64,000 nucleotides of DNA, from NCBI GenBank assembly GCA_000831005.1, contig CP007152.1, positions 4,154,001 through 4,218,000 of the forward strand, in the 5' to 3' direction. Below are positions 1 to 9,794 of this stretch, in pieces (position 1 is the stretch's first letter; each line of letters begins with the position of its first letter). The notes beneath the pieces are model-generated. The model saw nothing but the letters and a program-made list of their open reading frames with translations. It ran no database searches and had not been told where the DNA came from. Made by a program: the position numbers and the translations under genes. This DNA is from Marinobacter salarius (lineage in GTDB: Bacteria; Pseudomonadota; Gammaproteobacteria; Pseudomonadales; Oleiphilaceae).

Positions 1-473
1 CGGAAGATGAGGGCTATCGCCGCTTTCTTTCGAAGATGACCAGGCCGTTACTCGAAAGGCTGGAAGCGGGTGCACGCGGCCTGGACTTTGGCTGTGGCCC
101 CGGCCCGGCGCTGGCCGGGATACTGCGGGAAGCGGGCATGGACATGTCGCTCTATGATCCCTTCTTTCATCCGGAAACGTCTGTTCTGGACCGCCAGTAT
201 GATTTCGTATCCTGCACGGAGGTGGTGGAACACCTTCACCGCCCGGCGGATACGTTCCGTCGGCTGGACAGGCTGCTGAAACCGGGTGGCTGGTTGGGTG
301 TGATGACCTGCTTCCAGACAGACGACCAGTTATTTGCCAACTGGCATTACCGGCGGGACCCAACCCACGTTGTGTTTTATCGGGAGTTCACCATGGCCTG
401 GTTGGCCCGGAGGTATGGGTGGCGCCTGGAGGTTCCGGCCAAGGATGTCGCGCTGTTCCAGAAGATTCAGTGA
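1..473 (+). CDS. Class I SAM-dependent methyltransferase, 5'-truncated by the window
   Basis: The reading frame is open from base 3 to the TGA at 471-473, so the gene starts before the window. The ATG at 36 is internal. The visible part has the Rossmann glycine motif (LDFGCGPGPA), an acidic residue after the second strand (SLYDPFF) and a motif IV/post-motif region (DFVSCTEVVEHL, LKPGGWLGVMT). These are the SAM-binding elements of the class I fold. The acceptor substrate cannot be read from the sequence. The 3' end overlaps the convergent cysteine peptidase by 7 bases. Confidence 0.75.
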   Translation, partial: EDEGYRRFLSKMTRPLLERLEAGARGLDFGCGPGPALAGILREAGMDMSLYDPFFHPETSVLDRQYDFVSCTEVVEHLHRPADTFRRLDRLLKPGGWLGVMTCFQTDDQLFANWHYRRDPTHVVFYREFTMAWLARRYGWRLEVPAKDVALFQKIQ

Positions 474-1458
474 ATCGGGGTAGGGCAGTCCAGTGCAGGG
501 CACTCGACGGGACGGGGTCTGTCGCTGTCGTTCTGGACATTGCCGTCGAAACGCTCTGGATCGATGGCGCTGGCACAGCTCGCTGCGGTTCTTGATGCCG
601 TGGCACAGCCTTGGGTGGCCAGTGCGTGGGCCAGGTTGTTCCAGCCTGCGGCCAGGTTCGGGAATTTGGCGGTCAGTCTCAGGAAATGTTGCGCGGCCAG
701 GTCCACCTGGCCCTGTTGCCAGGCAATGTTTCCCTGCCCCATGATGGCAGCCGGTTGGTCTGGCCAGGCCTGCTCGGCCGTTCGATAGGCCTCAGTGGCA
801 GCGATGGTCCTGCCAGTGGTTTCCAGGTCGTTGGCGGATGTCAGATAAAGCAGGGGCTGCGCCGTTGCAGGTAGTCGGTCGGGCGGCAGGATGACCGTGG
901 CCCAGTTGTCTGCGCGGTCCCATGTGGCCATGAACACTTCCAGTGCCTGCTCGTGCCGCTCCTGGGTGCCGGTGTGAAGGATGATGGAGCGGTCGCTGGC
1001 GTCGTAACCAATCGCCACGGCAAAATGCCATTGTGGCCACCAATCGAATCGCAGATTCTGCATCACCAGCACCGGGTGGCCAGAGGCTATCTCCTCCAAC
1101 AGGCTCTTGAGCGAACCGTCCAGCGGGTAGACCAGTAAGCCATGGGATCGGGCGGCGGACACCATTTCAACTTTCAGGCTGCCCTGGCGGGCAGGCAGGT
1201 ACACCAACTCCTTCAGTACGGCGGGGTTGGTGTTCAGGCCCTGGCTGTTGAGCATCATGCCAGGGATGCCGGGCCGCACTGGTACAGTTCCTGAGCGTGG
1301 AAGGGAACATGGTCCAGCACTTTCCGCTGGTCAACACCGGCCGTGTTCAGGGCAGGGGTATCGGGCCATTGGGGGCGGCTGGCGCAGCCCGCCAGAATCG
1401 TTGCCAGTAAGAGACTGACAACGACTCGCAGCAGGTGCAACTGGGTAGGACGGATCAC
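467..1458 (-). CDS. PA2778-type lipoprotein cysteine peptidase (C39-like) with TPR tail, frameshifted
   Basis: Two overlapping frames (1458-1255 and 1279-467) join into one protein. The first frame gives a lipoprotein signal peptide with lipobox LAGC and ends at the nucleophile region YQCGPASLA. The second continues with the rest of a C39-like papain fold, including the catalytic-His region PQWHFAVAIGYD, then a TPR-like helical C-terminus. PA2778-family proteins are predicted outer-membrane-anchored cysteine peptidases and are usually followed by a PA2779-family gene, as here (1471-1872, same strand). The junction near 1255-1279 is a single frameshift, probably a sequencing error. The substrate is unknown. 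Confidence 0.75.
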
Positions 1459-1470
1459 GGAGCTATTGCG

Positions 1471-1872
1471 CTACCGGATGCAGTTGATGAACGGGAAGAT
1501 ATCGGTAGCGCACAGCATGTCGGTGATGATAAACACCAGCAGGAACAGAACGATGATCCCGACAACGCCCTCGCCAACGGGAGCCTCCGCCAACTGTTGC
1601 TCAAACGACGACAACTCCTCCGGCGTCAGGTTCTGTATGCGCTGTTCAACCTGCTCCTGACTAACGCCCATTTCCGCCAGTTTCTCCTTTACCTCATCCC
1701 GCTCAAGCATGTTGAGCAGTGACTGGCGGTCCAGATCCGTGCGTTGCTCGGTCAGCAGTTCACCGGTTCCAACCATGCCCGCCGAGGCGGACGATGCCCA
1801 AACGGAGCCGAAAGCCATCATGATGGCCATGACAAACGATACGTACCGCAGATGGTTTCTCAGGGTTTGCAT
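1471..1872 (-). CDS. PA2779-family small membrane protein
   Basis: 133 residues: an N-terminal signal/TM segment (residues about 10-32), a charged helical middle with the pattern EMGVSQEQVEQRIQNLTPEE, and a C-terminal hydrophobic segment (GVVGIIVLFLLVFIITDML). This matches the PA2779 family, found directly upstream of PA2778-type cysteine peptidases. It lies 12 bases upstream of the peptidase gene on the same strand, so the two are probably cotranscribed. Its function is unknown; the EMGVSxEQVxxRI pattern recurs in the family and may be an interaction or processing region. Confidence 0.75.
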   Translation of the reverse strand: MQTLRNHLRYVSFVMAIMMAFGSVWASSASAGMVGTGELLTEQRTDLDRQSLLNMLERDEVKEKLAEMGVSQEQVEQRIQNLTPEELSSFEQQLAEAPVGEGVVGIIVLFLLVFIITDMLCATDIFPFINCIR

Positions 1873-2014
1873 TACACTCTCCTGTTATTTTCGTTCAAGA
1901 AGCGGTCTTTCCGGTTGCTGCCTGCGATGTAGCCGATGGCTACATCCGACATTCAAGCTGACCTAATAGTAGCACGCGTTTTCGGCGTCCCAGGTTCCTA
2001 ATGGTGACGGAAAC

Positions 2015-3457
2015 TTAAAATGTGGACAGTCCCGTTGCCTCCATCAGCCTGTATTGCCAATACCGTATCCGGGATTCATCGGCCCAGGCATTGTAAGGCA
2101 GGCTCATTACCGGTGTTTCGCCCGGGCCGTGGTTCCATTGCTCATCGAAGAAGCCGGCCGCTTTGCGCACGATCTCTGAGTGCACGTTGGAGCGCACGAG
2201 TACGCTGGTTTCAAGGTTCAGGTCGTCAAGGTTGCGGCGGGTGAAGTTGGCCGAGCCGAGCAGCAGTTGAGCGTTGCCGTGGCTGTCGCGCCTGATCAGT
2301 AATTTACTGTGGCACTGCTCACCTTCGGTGTTGCACCAACGTACGGTAATGCCGGCGCCATTAAGCTCCATGGCCGACTGCCGGTTGGGTATGCCGCTTT
2401 TTTCCATGCCAAAAGCATCGTTGTTGGCGTCCAGCAGTACCCGCACTTCGACACCGCGTTCGTGGGCTTCTTTCAATTCCTCCAGCAAGGTTCGGTGTGA
2501 CAGGTAGAACATGGCCAGGTCCAGCCTGTCGCCCGCTTTTGCGGTGCCAATGATGTCCCTGGCGGCTGTCCGTATGGCCGATTCTGTGACGACCTGGATG
2601 GTATCGACCGAATCGATGCCGGCCGCGGCTTGCGGCAGGCTGCTGATCATTTCGTCCACTACCTCGGTGTTTGCACCGGACATGGCCAGAACGGCACGCT
2701 CACTGAGCAGCAAGTCGGCCACGGCTGGCCCTCCGAATCGCAGGCCGATGTTGCTGTGCCGGCTACTGCCATCGTGTGGGTTGGCGGAGGTCACCAGGGC
2801 GTTAAAGCCCTCTGCGTTGTCGGTGATCAGAACCTTGCGGTGGTTGGCCTTGAAGTTGGGGAGGGCCAGGTAACTGCGCAGGGTGACCGGCTGCTCACCG
2901 AGTGCGTTCGGCAGCCAGCCCCCGGTCGCGGAGTTGCCCATCCACTGACAACAGAAGCGCCACAGGCCGGACCAGGTGGGGTTGCTGTCACGAAGGCGCT
3001 CCAACCTGGTTTCTATTACCGGAATGCCTGCTTGCCTTAATTGCTGGAAGTAGGGCGAGACCGTACCACCGTATACGGTGTTTATGGGATCGGAAATAAC
3101 GACAATACGCACATCCGGATTCGCCTTGCGTTGCTTGAGCAGGGCGTCAGTCAACTCCCTTGCCAATGGCCGCTGACGGCTGCCTTCCTCGCGGGTGCCG
3201 TTGAAGAGGAACATATCCACCAGAACAAAACGGCGAGCCGCCGAAATCATGTTGAGGGCCTCGTCGAAAATTTCCTGGTCCAGCCGCGGTTCCTCGTTGC
3301 CGAAATGCAGGGTTCTGTCGGTGAGCAGCTTGGCATTCGTCAGAGGATGGGGATTGCCCTCGTAACCGAACCCGGGGGGTAGGGGCTTCAATGTGTGGTA
3401 AAAACCGGTTGTTGTAATGGTCAGAATAACCAGGCCGATCAGTAACTTCACTGTCAT
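2015..3457 (-). CDS. Phospholipase D-like phosphodiesterase with N-terminal membrane anchor
   Basis: 480 residues from the ATG at 3457, chosen because it is preceded by an AGGAAG ribosome site and starts a clean N-terminal TM helix (MTVKLLIGLVILTITTTGF). The frame is open 58 codons further upstream, but that part looks non-coding. Two HKD motifs are visible: HRKVLITD near residue 206 and HSKLLIRRD near residue 383, each followed by the usual N/S-rich segment (TSANPHDGS, LGSANFTRRN). That is the two-motif architecture of a single-chain PLD-superfamily enzyme. It could act as a phospholipase, a cardiolipin synthase-like transferase or a nuclease; the membrane anchor favours a lipid substrate. 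Confidence 0.8.
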   Translation of the reverse strand: MTVKLLIGLVILTITTTGFYHTLKPLPPGFGYEGNPHPLTNAKLLTDRTLHFGNEEPRLDQEIFDEALNMISAARRFVLVDMFLFNGTREEGSRQRPLARELTDALLKQRKANPDVRIVVISDPINTVYGGTVSPYFQQLRQAGIPVIETRLERLRDSNPTWSGLWRFCCQWMGNSATGGWLPNALGEQPVTLRSYLALPNFKANHRKVLITDNAEGFNALVTSANPHDGSSRHSNIGLRFGGPAVADLLLSERAVLAMSGANTEVVDEMISSLPQAAAGIDSVDTIQVVTESAIRTAARDIIGTAKAGDRLDLAMFYLSHRTLLEELKEAHERGVEVRVLLDANNDAFGMEKSGIPNRQSAMELNGAGITVRWCNTEGEQCHSKLLIRRDSHGNAQLLLGSANFTRRNLDDLNLETSVLVRSNVHSEIVRKAAGFFDEQWNHGPGETPVMSLPYNAWADESRIRYWQYRLMEATGLSTF

Positions 3458-3673
3458 CGTCGTACTTCCTGACGGAAAGGGTCCAAAGACGAAACTATAC
3501 TGCACCGGAACCTGTGTCGTCCTTACACCCTTGTCATCCTGGATTAATAATGATCGCGACGTGATCCTGGTCCCAGCTAAACAAACACTTACAAAAAAGG
3601 TCCGTCTTGAGCTATCGCTGCCGGCATTCACTTTCTAAACTTGTTGTATCAATCATTTACGACAAAGATTCCT

Positions 3674-5330
3674 GTGAATTCACTGGCTCTAATTGGTTCC
3701 CGTCTGTTCAGTTTGCGCCTGCTTATTGTTGTGCTGGCGCTGGCCTCTGTGTTTGTGGGGGACGCATTGCCGCTGCTGGGTTGGTTGGATCGGGTACTGT
3801 TCAGCACTCTTGGCAACCCTGCGGGCATTGAGGATGCCGTTAAAGTTGTGGATATGTCACCGGCCGCATTCGCAACGGCGCTTCAGGCCCGGGGGCTTGT
3901 CGAACCCGAGTGGTCGGCGCTGGCGATTCGCGCCGGTTTGATGGCGTCGGCACTGATCCTGGTGCTTGCGGTTCCCCAAATGGGAGGCGCGGTTGCTCTA
4001 CCGGTGCTATTACTCGTTGCCGGGGCTCTGGTGGTTCTACAAGCGGCGTTCATGTTCTATCAGAGCGCCTGGCTGCCATTGGGTGAAGTGGTCACGCTGC
4101 TGATGGTCGGCTATGTCATCATGCTGTTCTGGCTGCAACCGAGGCGGGATATCGTCGCGTTGTCGGAGAATGTCCGCGTAGCCCGCACACGGCTTGGCCG
4201 TCTGCTGCTGCAACAGGGACAGCCCGAAGAGGCGCTGGAGGTGCTGGCTGAATGCCCGCCCACCGAAGATACCTTGGCATTGCAATACGACATCGCCATT
4301 CAGCAGGAGCGTAAACGGCAGTATGACCGCGCGTCCGCCACCTACCAGCAGATTCTTCAGCAGAAGCGAAAGTATCGGGACGTGGAAAAGCGCCTGGCGG
4401 CACTCGGGAGCCTGACCACCGAGCAACCGTCGTTGCTCCCGGTGGTTTTGACAATACCCGAACTCTGGTCATGCCCGAGCAGAGCGTCAGCCGTCCCACC
4501 CTGGGCCGCTACGAGATCGAGCGTGAGATAGGGCGGGGCGCCATGGGTGTGGTCTATCTCGGCAAGGATCCCAAAATAGCCCGTACCGTGGCCATCAAGA
4601 CACTCAGTTACCAGGCGTTTGAGGACAACGAGCTGCGGGACCTGAAATCACGGTTCTTTCGGGAAGCTGAGGCGGCGGGCCGCCTCAGCCATCCGGCAAT
4701 TGTCACTGTGTATGATGTCGGGGAAGAGGCCGACCTTGCGTTTATCGCCATGGATTATGCCAAGGGCAGGCCGCTTAGTGAATTTGGCAAGCCGGGGCGT
4801 TTACTGCCGCTGGCGAAGGTGCTGGATATCGTCGCCCGGGTGGCGGATGCCCTCGATTACGCGCATCGCCAGAAGATCATCCATCGCGATATCAAACCGG
4901 GTAACATCATCTTCAACCCGGACAACGGTGAGATCAAGATTACCGATTTCGGCATAGCCAAGATCTCGGATGACTCCCGGACTCGCACCGGCAGTGTCAT
5001 GGGCAGCCCACTGTATATGTCCCCTGAGCAGCTCAAGGGCCAGAAAGTGACTGGCGCCACCGATACCTACAGTCTGGGAATCACGTTGTACAAACTGGTG
5101 TGCGGGGAAACACCCTATCAGGCGACACGTTGGCGAACCTGACCTACCAGATTCTGAACAAGCGCCCACGGAGTGTCCGCGAGTTCAACCCGGAACTCCC
5201 CAACGGTGTTGTCCGTCTGATTAATAAAGCCATACAACGGGAGCCTGACAAGCGCTTCCTGAGTGCCGCCACCATGGCGGAAGCGTTGCGAAGACAGGCG
5301 AGCCGTGAGGCAAGGGAGGAAGCATCGTGA
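3674..5330 (+). CDS. Membrane-bound eukaryote-like Ser/Thr protein kinase, two frameshifts
   Basis: Three frames (to 4531, 4471-5142, 5100-5330) join into one protein of about 550 residues. The GTG at 3674 starts an N-terminal region with about four hydrophobic segments (to about residue 160), followed by a helical TPR-like stretch (LGRLLLQQGQPEEALEVL). The kinase domain follows: P-loop GRGAMGVVYLG (about 287), VAIKTL lysine, HRDIKPGN catalytic loop (about 404), DFG (TDFGIAK, about 424) and the activation-loop end SPLYMSPEQ. All catalytic residues are present. Frameshifts lie near 4440 and 5105-5140. The gene overlaps the PP2C phosphatase by 4 bases and precedes an FHA protein, so it is presumably the kinase of a reversible phosphorylation module. 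Confidence 0.8.
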
Positions 5331-6072
5331 TGAATCCCCAGGTGGCTGGCATAACGGATGTAGGGGCGTTGCGTACAGCCAACCAGGACGCTATTGACTG
5401 GCGGGTCAGCGAGGATAACCGGCAGGTGCTGCTTGTGGTTGCCGATGGCATGGGCGGTTACCACGGCGGGGAAGTGGCCAGCCGTATAGCCGTAGACACG
5501 GTGATGGAAGTGCTGGTGCCCTGGTTGTCGCCGGATGAAGGTGTGCCGGAGGAGCCGGACGACGCCATACAGTTTGCGATCAACCTGGCCAGTGAGCGAA
5601 TTGCCGATCAAAGGGCTGCCGATGCAGACCTGGCAAAAATGGGGACCACGCTGGTGATGGCGTGGGTGATTGACGGTGAGGCTCACATTGCCCACCTGGG
5701 GGACTCCCGCTGCTATCTCGTTCAGGAGCGTGAGCTGGCATGCCAGACCCGGGATGACACCGTGGTACAGAACATGCTGGATGATGGCAGCATCCGCCCT
5801 GATGACGTGCCCCATGTGCCTTTTCGTAATGTGCTGACGCGCGCGCTTGGCGCCTCCTCGGCCATTGCCAGCTTTCGCCGCGTGGGAATGGCGGCAGGAG
5901 ATTCCCTGCTGCTCTGTTCCGATGGCCTTACGGGGCTTTGCCGGAGGACCAATGGCTGTCGCTGATGTCTACGTGCGAAACACCCGACGATAAGGTCCGG
6001 GCGCTGGTGGATGCGAGCCTGGATAACGAGGCGGCCGACAATGTGTCCGTTGTACTGTTGATTCTTAATTAA
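5327..6072 (+). CDS. PP2C-type Ser/Thr protein phosphatase, frameshifted near the 3' end
   Basis: The ATG overlaps the kinase stop. Motifs of a small PP2C (Stp1/PrpC-like) are clear: RTANQD near the N-terminus, ADGMGGYHGGEVAS, HLGDSRCYL, a TRDD segment and LLLCSDGL. After that the frame runs to an early stop at 5965. In the next frame the expected C-terminus continues (YGALPEDQWLSLM... NEAADNVSVVLLILN) to a stop at 6072. One extra T at the CTTACGG near 5930 would restore it. It is likely to reverse the action of the upstream kinase and possibly control recognition by the downstream FHA protein. Confidence 0.85.
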
Positions 6073-6086
6073 TGGAGGAGGCCTGT

Positions 6087-6437
6087 ATGGCGTCACTTTC
6101 CCAACTGGTGGACAACGTTGTGGTGACCACTTTTGAGCTGGAGCAGCCGGAGATTCATGTCGGCAGGCGTGGCGATAACGATATCCGCATCGACGAGATT
6201 TCAGTCAGCGGCCATCATGCGTTGATCGAGGCGGTGCCCAATGCCTATCTGGAAGGCACGGTGGACTATTACATCACCGACCAGAACAGCACCAACGGAA
6301 CGTTTGTGAACGAACTGCGGATTGACCGACGCCAGCGCCTGAACAGTAACGACCTGGTTCGCATTGGCTGGAACGAATTCCGCTTCATTGACGAAGATGA
6401 AAATGCGCTGGAGAAAACCGCCTACATACTGGATTAG
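6087..6437 (+). CDS. FHA domain phosphothreonine-binding protein
   Basis: About 116 residues from the ATG at 6087, which has a strong AGGAGG site directly upstream; the earlier in-frame ATG at 6072 is inside that site. The protein is a single FHA fold with the signature GRRGDNDI, SGHHALIE and the NSTNGTFVN strand-turn that contacts phosphothreonine. It is the third gene of the kinase-phosphatase-FHA unit and probably docks to targets phosphorylated by the kinase. The targets are not encoded nearby. It converges with the amidotransferase gene (4-base overlap). Confidence 0.85.
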   Translation: MASLSQLVDNVVVTTFELEQPEIHVGRRGDNDIRIDEISVSGHHALIEAVPNAYLEGTVDYYITDQNSTNGTFVNELRIDRRQRLNSNDLVRIGWNEFRFIDEDENALEKTAYILD

Positions 6438-7159
6438 TGGTCCGTTGGCAGGCCGTTGAGCACCAGTCTGGAGAACCGGCCGAGCAGGGAGGTGGCGTTG
6501 GGCGCATCGATCACGTTCTCAATCAGTGCCTTGGCATCGAGCCCTTCCTTTTCCAGATCGGGTGCCTGCACCTTGAGGTAGGCCCGCATCACCTCTGCTG
6601 AGAATTCCGGGTGGAACTGGATACCCCAGGCGCAGCGGCCCACACGGAAGGCCTGATGCGGTTCGAACTCGTTTCGGCCCAGAAGAACGGCGTTCTCCGG
6701 CAGCCGGAGAACGGACTGCCGATGTGTCAATTGCGCCGGGAATGTCTGGGGCAACCCTTTAAATAAAGGGTCATCCATCGCTGCGTCCAGCAACTCTACC
6801 TGATGGGTGCCGGTTTCCCGGCCACGTGGATGATAACCCGCTTCACCACCCAGAGCGTGGGCCAGCAGCTGATGGCCATAGCAGACCCCCAGAACCGGCA
6901 CCTCTTCCGTCACTGCCTCAGCCAGCCACGCGGCAGTGCGCTCACTCCAGGGCGCCCGGTCGCTGACCATGGCCGGTGATCCCGTCACCACGATACCGTC
7001 CCAATCCCCAGGTTTGCCCGGCAGATCGTCAACCGTGACATCCACCACATGAAGGTCGAGTTCCGGAGCCAGCCCGGCCAAAAACCAGCTATCAAAATCC
7101 CCGAATGACTCCAGAAGGGACGGGTAGGTATTACCTGTTTTGAGTATGACGACCCTGGC
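6434..7159 (-). CDS. Class I glutamine amidotransferase (GMP-synthase-like domain protein)
   Basis: A single-domain GATase1 protein. The nucleophile elbow is VLGVCYGHQLLAHALGG and the catalytic His-Glu pair is in GIQFHPEFSAE. A TTG at 7159 is the likely start: it gives ARVVILKTG as the first strand and has a purine-rich site upstream. The frame is open to 7219 but would overlap the upstream gene. Stand-alone members of this family hydrolyse glutamine or gamma-glutamyl compounds; the acceptor is not evident. It lies 16 bases downstream of the YebC-like gene on the same strand. Confidence 0.75.
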   Translation of the reverse strand, partial: ARVVILKTGNTYPSLLESFGDFDSWFLAGLAPELDLHVVDVTVDDLPGKPGDWDGIVVTGSPAMVSDRAPWSERTAAWLAEAVTEEVPVLGVCYGHQLLAHALGGEAGYHPRGRETGTHQVELLDAAMDDPLFKGLPQTFPAQLTHRQSVLRLPENAVLLGRNEFEPHQAFRVGRCAWGIQFHPEFSAEVMRAYLKVQAPDLEKEGLDAKALIENVIDAPNATSLLGRFSRLVLNGLPTDH

Positions 7160-7175
7160 CAAGGTGTTGCTCCCG

Positions 7176-7898
7176 TCAGTCTGCGATGACTGCGTTGTGG
7201 TAAACATTCTGGACGTCATCGAGGTCGTTCAGCATGTCCATAAACTTCTCGAACAGCTCAATGTCGTCGCCTTCGACTGTGGTGGTGGTCTGGGGCAGGA
7301 ACTGGATCTCGTCCACTTCAAACTCCAGCCCTTCAAACGCTTCCTGCAGCGCCTGTCGCGCCTTGGAATACTCGGTGTGGGGCGCGAACACCGTGATCAT
7401 GCCATCTTCGTGTTCAATGTCGGTGACATCCACATCCGCCATCATCAGTGCTTCCAGGGCCGCTTCCTCGTCGTCCCCCTTGAAGCCGAGAATAGCGCAG
7501 TGATCGAACATATGGCTGACGCTGCCCTGGGTGCCGATCTTGCACTTGGTCTTGGTGAATGCCAGGCGAACGTCACCGAAGGTGCGGTTGGGGTTATCCG
7601 TCAGGCAATCCACGATGGCCATGCAGTTGCCGGGGCCGAAACCTTCATAGCGGGCGGGAGAGAAGTCCTCTCCGGCGCCGCCCCGGGCTTTCTCAATGGC
7701 CTTCTCAATAACGTGCGCGGGCACCTGATCCTTCTTGGCGCGGTCGATCAGTCCTCGCAGGCTGAGGTTGGCTTCCGGGTCCGGGCCGCCGGACTTTGCG
7801 CACACATAGATTTCACGGCCATACTTACTGTAGACCTTGGTTTTGGCGGCGGCCGTTTTGGCCATGGAGTCTTTGCGATTCTGATAGGCTCTGCCCAT
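7176..7898 (-). CDS. YebC/PmpR-family protein, YeeN-like subgroup
   Basis: 240 residues starting MGRAYQNRKDSMAKTAAAKTKVY, the N-terminus typical of the YeeN-like branch of the TACO1/YebC family. Further family segments are ANLSLRGLIDRAKKDQVP, KARGGAGEDF, YEGFGPGN and the C-terminal GDDIELFEKFMDMLNDLDDVQNVYHNA. YebC proteins are described as transcription regulators and, in more recent work, as translation factors that relieve ribosome stalling on proline-rich stretches. Here it is the first gene of a two-gene unit with the amidotransferase. Confidence 0.85.
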   Translation of the reverse strand: MGRAYQNRKDSMAKTAAAKTKVYSKYGREIYVCAKSGGPDPEANLSLRGLIDRAKKDQVPAHVIEKAIEKARGGAGEDFSPARYEGFGPGNCMAIVDCLTDNPNRTFGDVRLAFTKTKCKIGTQGSVSHMFDHCAILGFKGDDEEAALEALMMADVDVTDIEHEDGMITVFAPHTEYSKARQALQEAFEGLEFEVDEIQFLPQTTTTVEGDDIELFEKFMDMLNDLDDVQNVYHNAVIAD

Positions 7899-8024
7899 TA
7901 CGCTGCCTCAATGTCGTTTTCAAAAGTGCGGATTTTACTCGACTAGACAGGCTGGCGACAGCCTTATTTGTCGAGGCTGCCGATGACAACGGCATGATCA
8001 CGAAATGCCTTGTTTGAAGTGTTT

Positions 8025-8453
8025 TCAGGCCAGTTTGGGGACCCGGCGGATGCCCTTGCGGATGCCTTGGTCGAGAGCGGAGCTGACCAGCTTGCCGGTA
8101 AACGGCACGATGTCGTCAAAGGAAATGGTGTACTGGACGCGAGTTCTGCCGTTGGCGGCATCGTCGAAGCGGATGCGGCCGAGATGGTTGCGGATGGGGC
8201 TCATACTGGAAATCGTGTACTCAATGAGCGTGCCTGGCTCGAAGGTAATGACGGTCTCTTCAAGGCCGATGGGGCCTATGCCGATCTTGCGGATGGACCC
8301 AAGGCCGTTGGGGTCGGCCTGGTCGCTGTCGCGAATGCGCTTCACCGGCGCTCCCAACAGCTTCCCGAAGCGCTCATGGTCCGCAAACAGTGCAAACACA
8401 CGGTTGCGCGGCACATCAAAGGTTTCGTCAATTTCAATCTTGTAGTTCGCCAT
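8025..8453 (-). CDS. SRPBCC (START-like) family protein
   Basis: 142 residues from the ATG at 8453; the frame is open upstream but the extension looks non-coding. The sequence begins NYKIEIDETFDVPRNRVFALFADHERFGKLLG, the usual first strand, helices and 'x-FADHExx' of the polyketide cyclase/SRPBCC fold, and ends in a long C-terminal helix. These proteins form a hydrophobic cavity for small ligands. No enzymatic function can be assigned. Confidence 0.7.
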   Translation of the reverse strand: MANYKIEIDETFDVPRNRVFALFADHERFGKLLGAPVKRIRDSDQADPNGLGSIRKIGIGPIGLEETVITFEPGTLIEYTISSMSPIRNHLGRIRFDDAANGRTRVQYTISFDDIVPFTGKLVSSALDQGIRKGIRRVPKLA

Positions 8454-8641
8454 GTATGAACTCTTCAGAGACAGTTTCCAACAGGGTATCCGGTTATGTG
8501 TTACAACAAAAGTGACGTGCTGGCAATGACCGGGCGTTGGCCCAAAAGGGCTGAATGGCAGCCGAGCGACAGGTACACTGAGCACCGTGGTGCCTCAGGT
8601 ATCATACCCCCAATACAGCCCGACAAGGTGCATGGACTCGC

Positions 8642-9714
8642 ATGAACAACGATAACGAACAACCCGCACGCTCTGAACTCGCGACACCACTGAATGGCCT
8701 CTTTGCGCTCGGGATACTCTATACCCTCTACGTCGCCCACCAGATTGTCCTGCCAATTGTCCTGGCGGTCCTGACCAGCCTGCTGTTGTTTCCCCTTGTC
8801 AAAAAAGCCTATGACAAAGCCGGGATCCAAGGGTGCTCAGCTCATTGGTGTTGATCATCGTGGTGATCGCTGGTCTGGCGGGTGTTGGGGCCGCCGTCGC
8901 AACGCCTGCCCTGGAGTGGGCGCAGCAGGCGCCACAGGGGATCTCACGACTGCTCATGGGGGAGAGTGGCATTAAAAGCCAGATTGACAAGGTCAACGAA
9001 TCGGCAAAGAAAGTGGAGGAGTCCATGGACGAACTGTCCAAGGACGAGAAGACCACAACCAACACTGTCGTGCTTAAAACCGACTCGTGGCGCAACCAGC
9101 TATTGACCAAGGCCCGTAACGGTGCGGCCGGCCTCGCACTTGCGCTGGCCCTGACCTATTTCCTGTTGGTGGGCGGTGACCGCATCATCCTCAACTTTGT
9201 GCGACAACTCCCGAAGCGACAGCGCCGCAACGTGCTCCAGATTGCCCGCGATTCCCAGCAACAGATCGCCCAGTATCTGGCGGTACTCAGCCTCAGCAAC
9301 CTGCTGGTTGGCATCACCACCGGGCTCATCTGCTGGGCAGTGGGGCTTCCGGACCCAGCCGTTTGGGGGCTCGTTGCCGGCTTGGCCAGATTCATCCCTT
9401 ATCTGGGCGTTATCCTGACCATCATCCTGCTTGCGGTTGTGTCTGCCACCAGCCTCGACACACTCTGGATAATGGCCATCGCCCCGCTCGGCTATTTGGC
9501 TCTTACCTCTACCGTCGGGTTTTTCATAGAGCCCTGGATCCACGGTTTCCGCATGGCGATCAATCCCGTCGTCATCTTCGTGTCCATCTTCTTCTGGGGC
9601 TGGTTGTGGGGCCCGGTTGGCGTGTTGCTGGCGGTCCCCCTGATGACCATCATTCAGGTGGTCCTCAAACAAATCCCGAAACTGCGGCCGATTTACAAGG
9701 TTATTGCCCGGTAA
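8642..9714 (+). CDS. AI-2E family (PerM-like) transporter, frameshifted
   Basis: Frames 8642-8854 and 8833-9714 join as ...KAYDKAGI-(PR)-VLSSLVLIIVVIAG; one extra C at ATCCAAGG near 8830 repairs the frame. The joined protein of about 357 residues has the family pattern: two N-terminal TM pairs, a long soluble helical segment (residues about 110-150) and four to six further TM helices with the conserved GLPDPAVWGLVAGLARFIPYLGVI region. Family members are reported to export AI-2 or act as ion antiporters; the substrate here cannot be inferred. Confidence 0.8.
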
Positions 9715-9794
9715 AAGCGGCCAGGGGGCCCTGACACTGCTGGGAATCTGGCCTATCCTGACCTGATATCCAGCAAAGCAGGAGCAGAACGCCC

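Noticed and set aside
5144..5815. Minus-strand ORF of 223 codons across the kinase end and PP2C
   Set aside because: The plus strand has clear kinase and PP2C motifs there; the minus frame is a shadow of codon bias.
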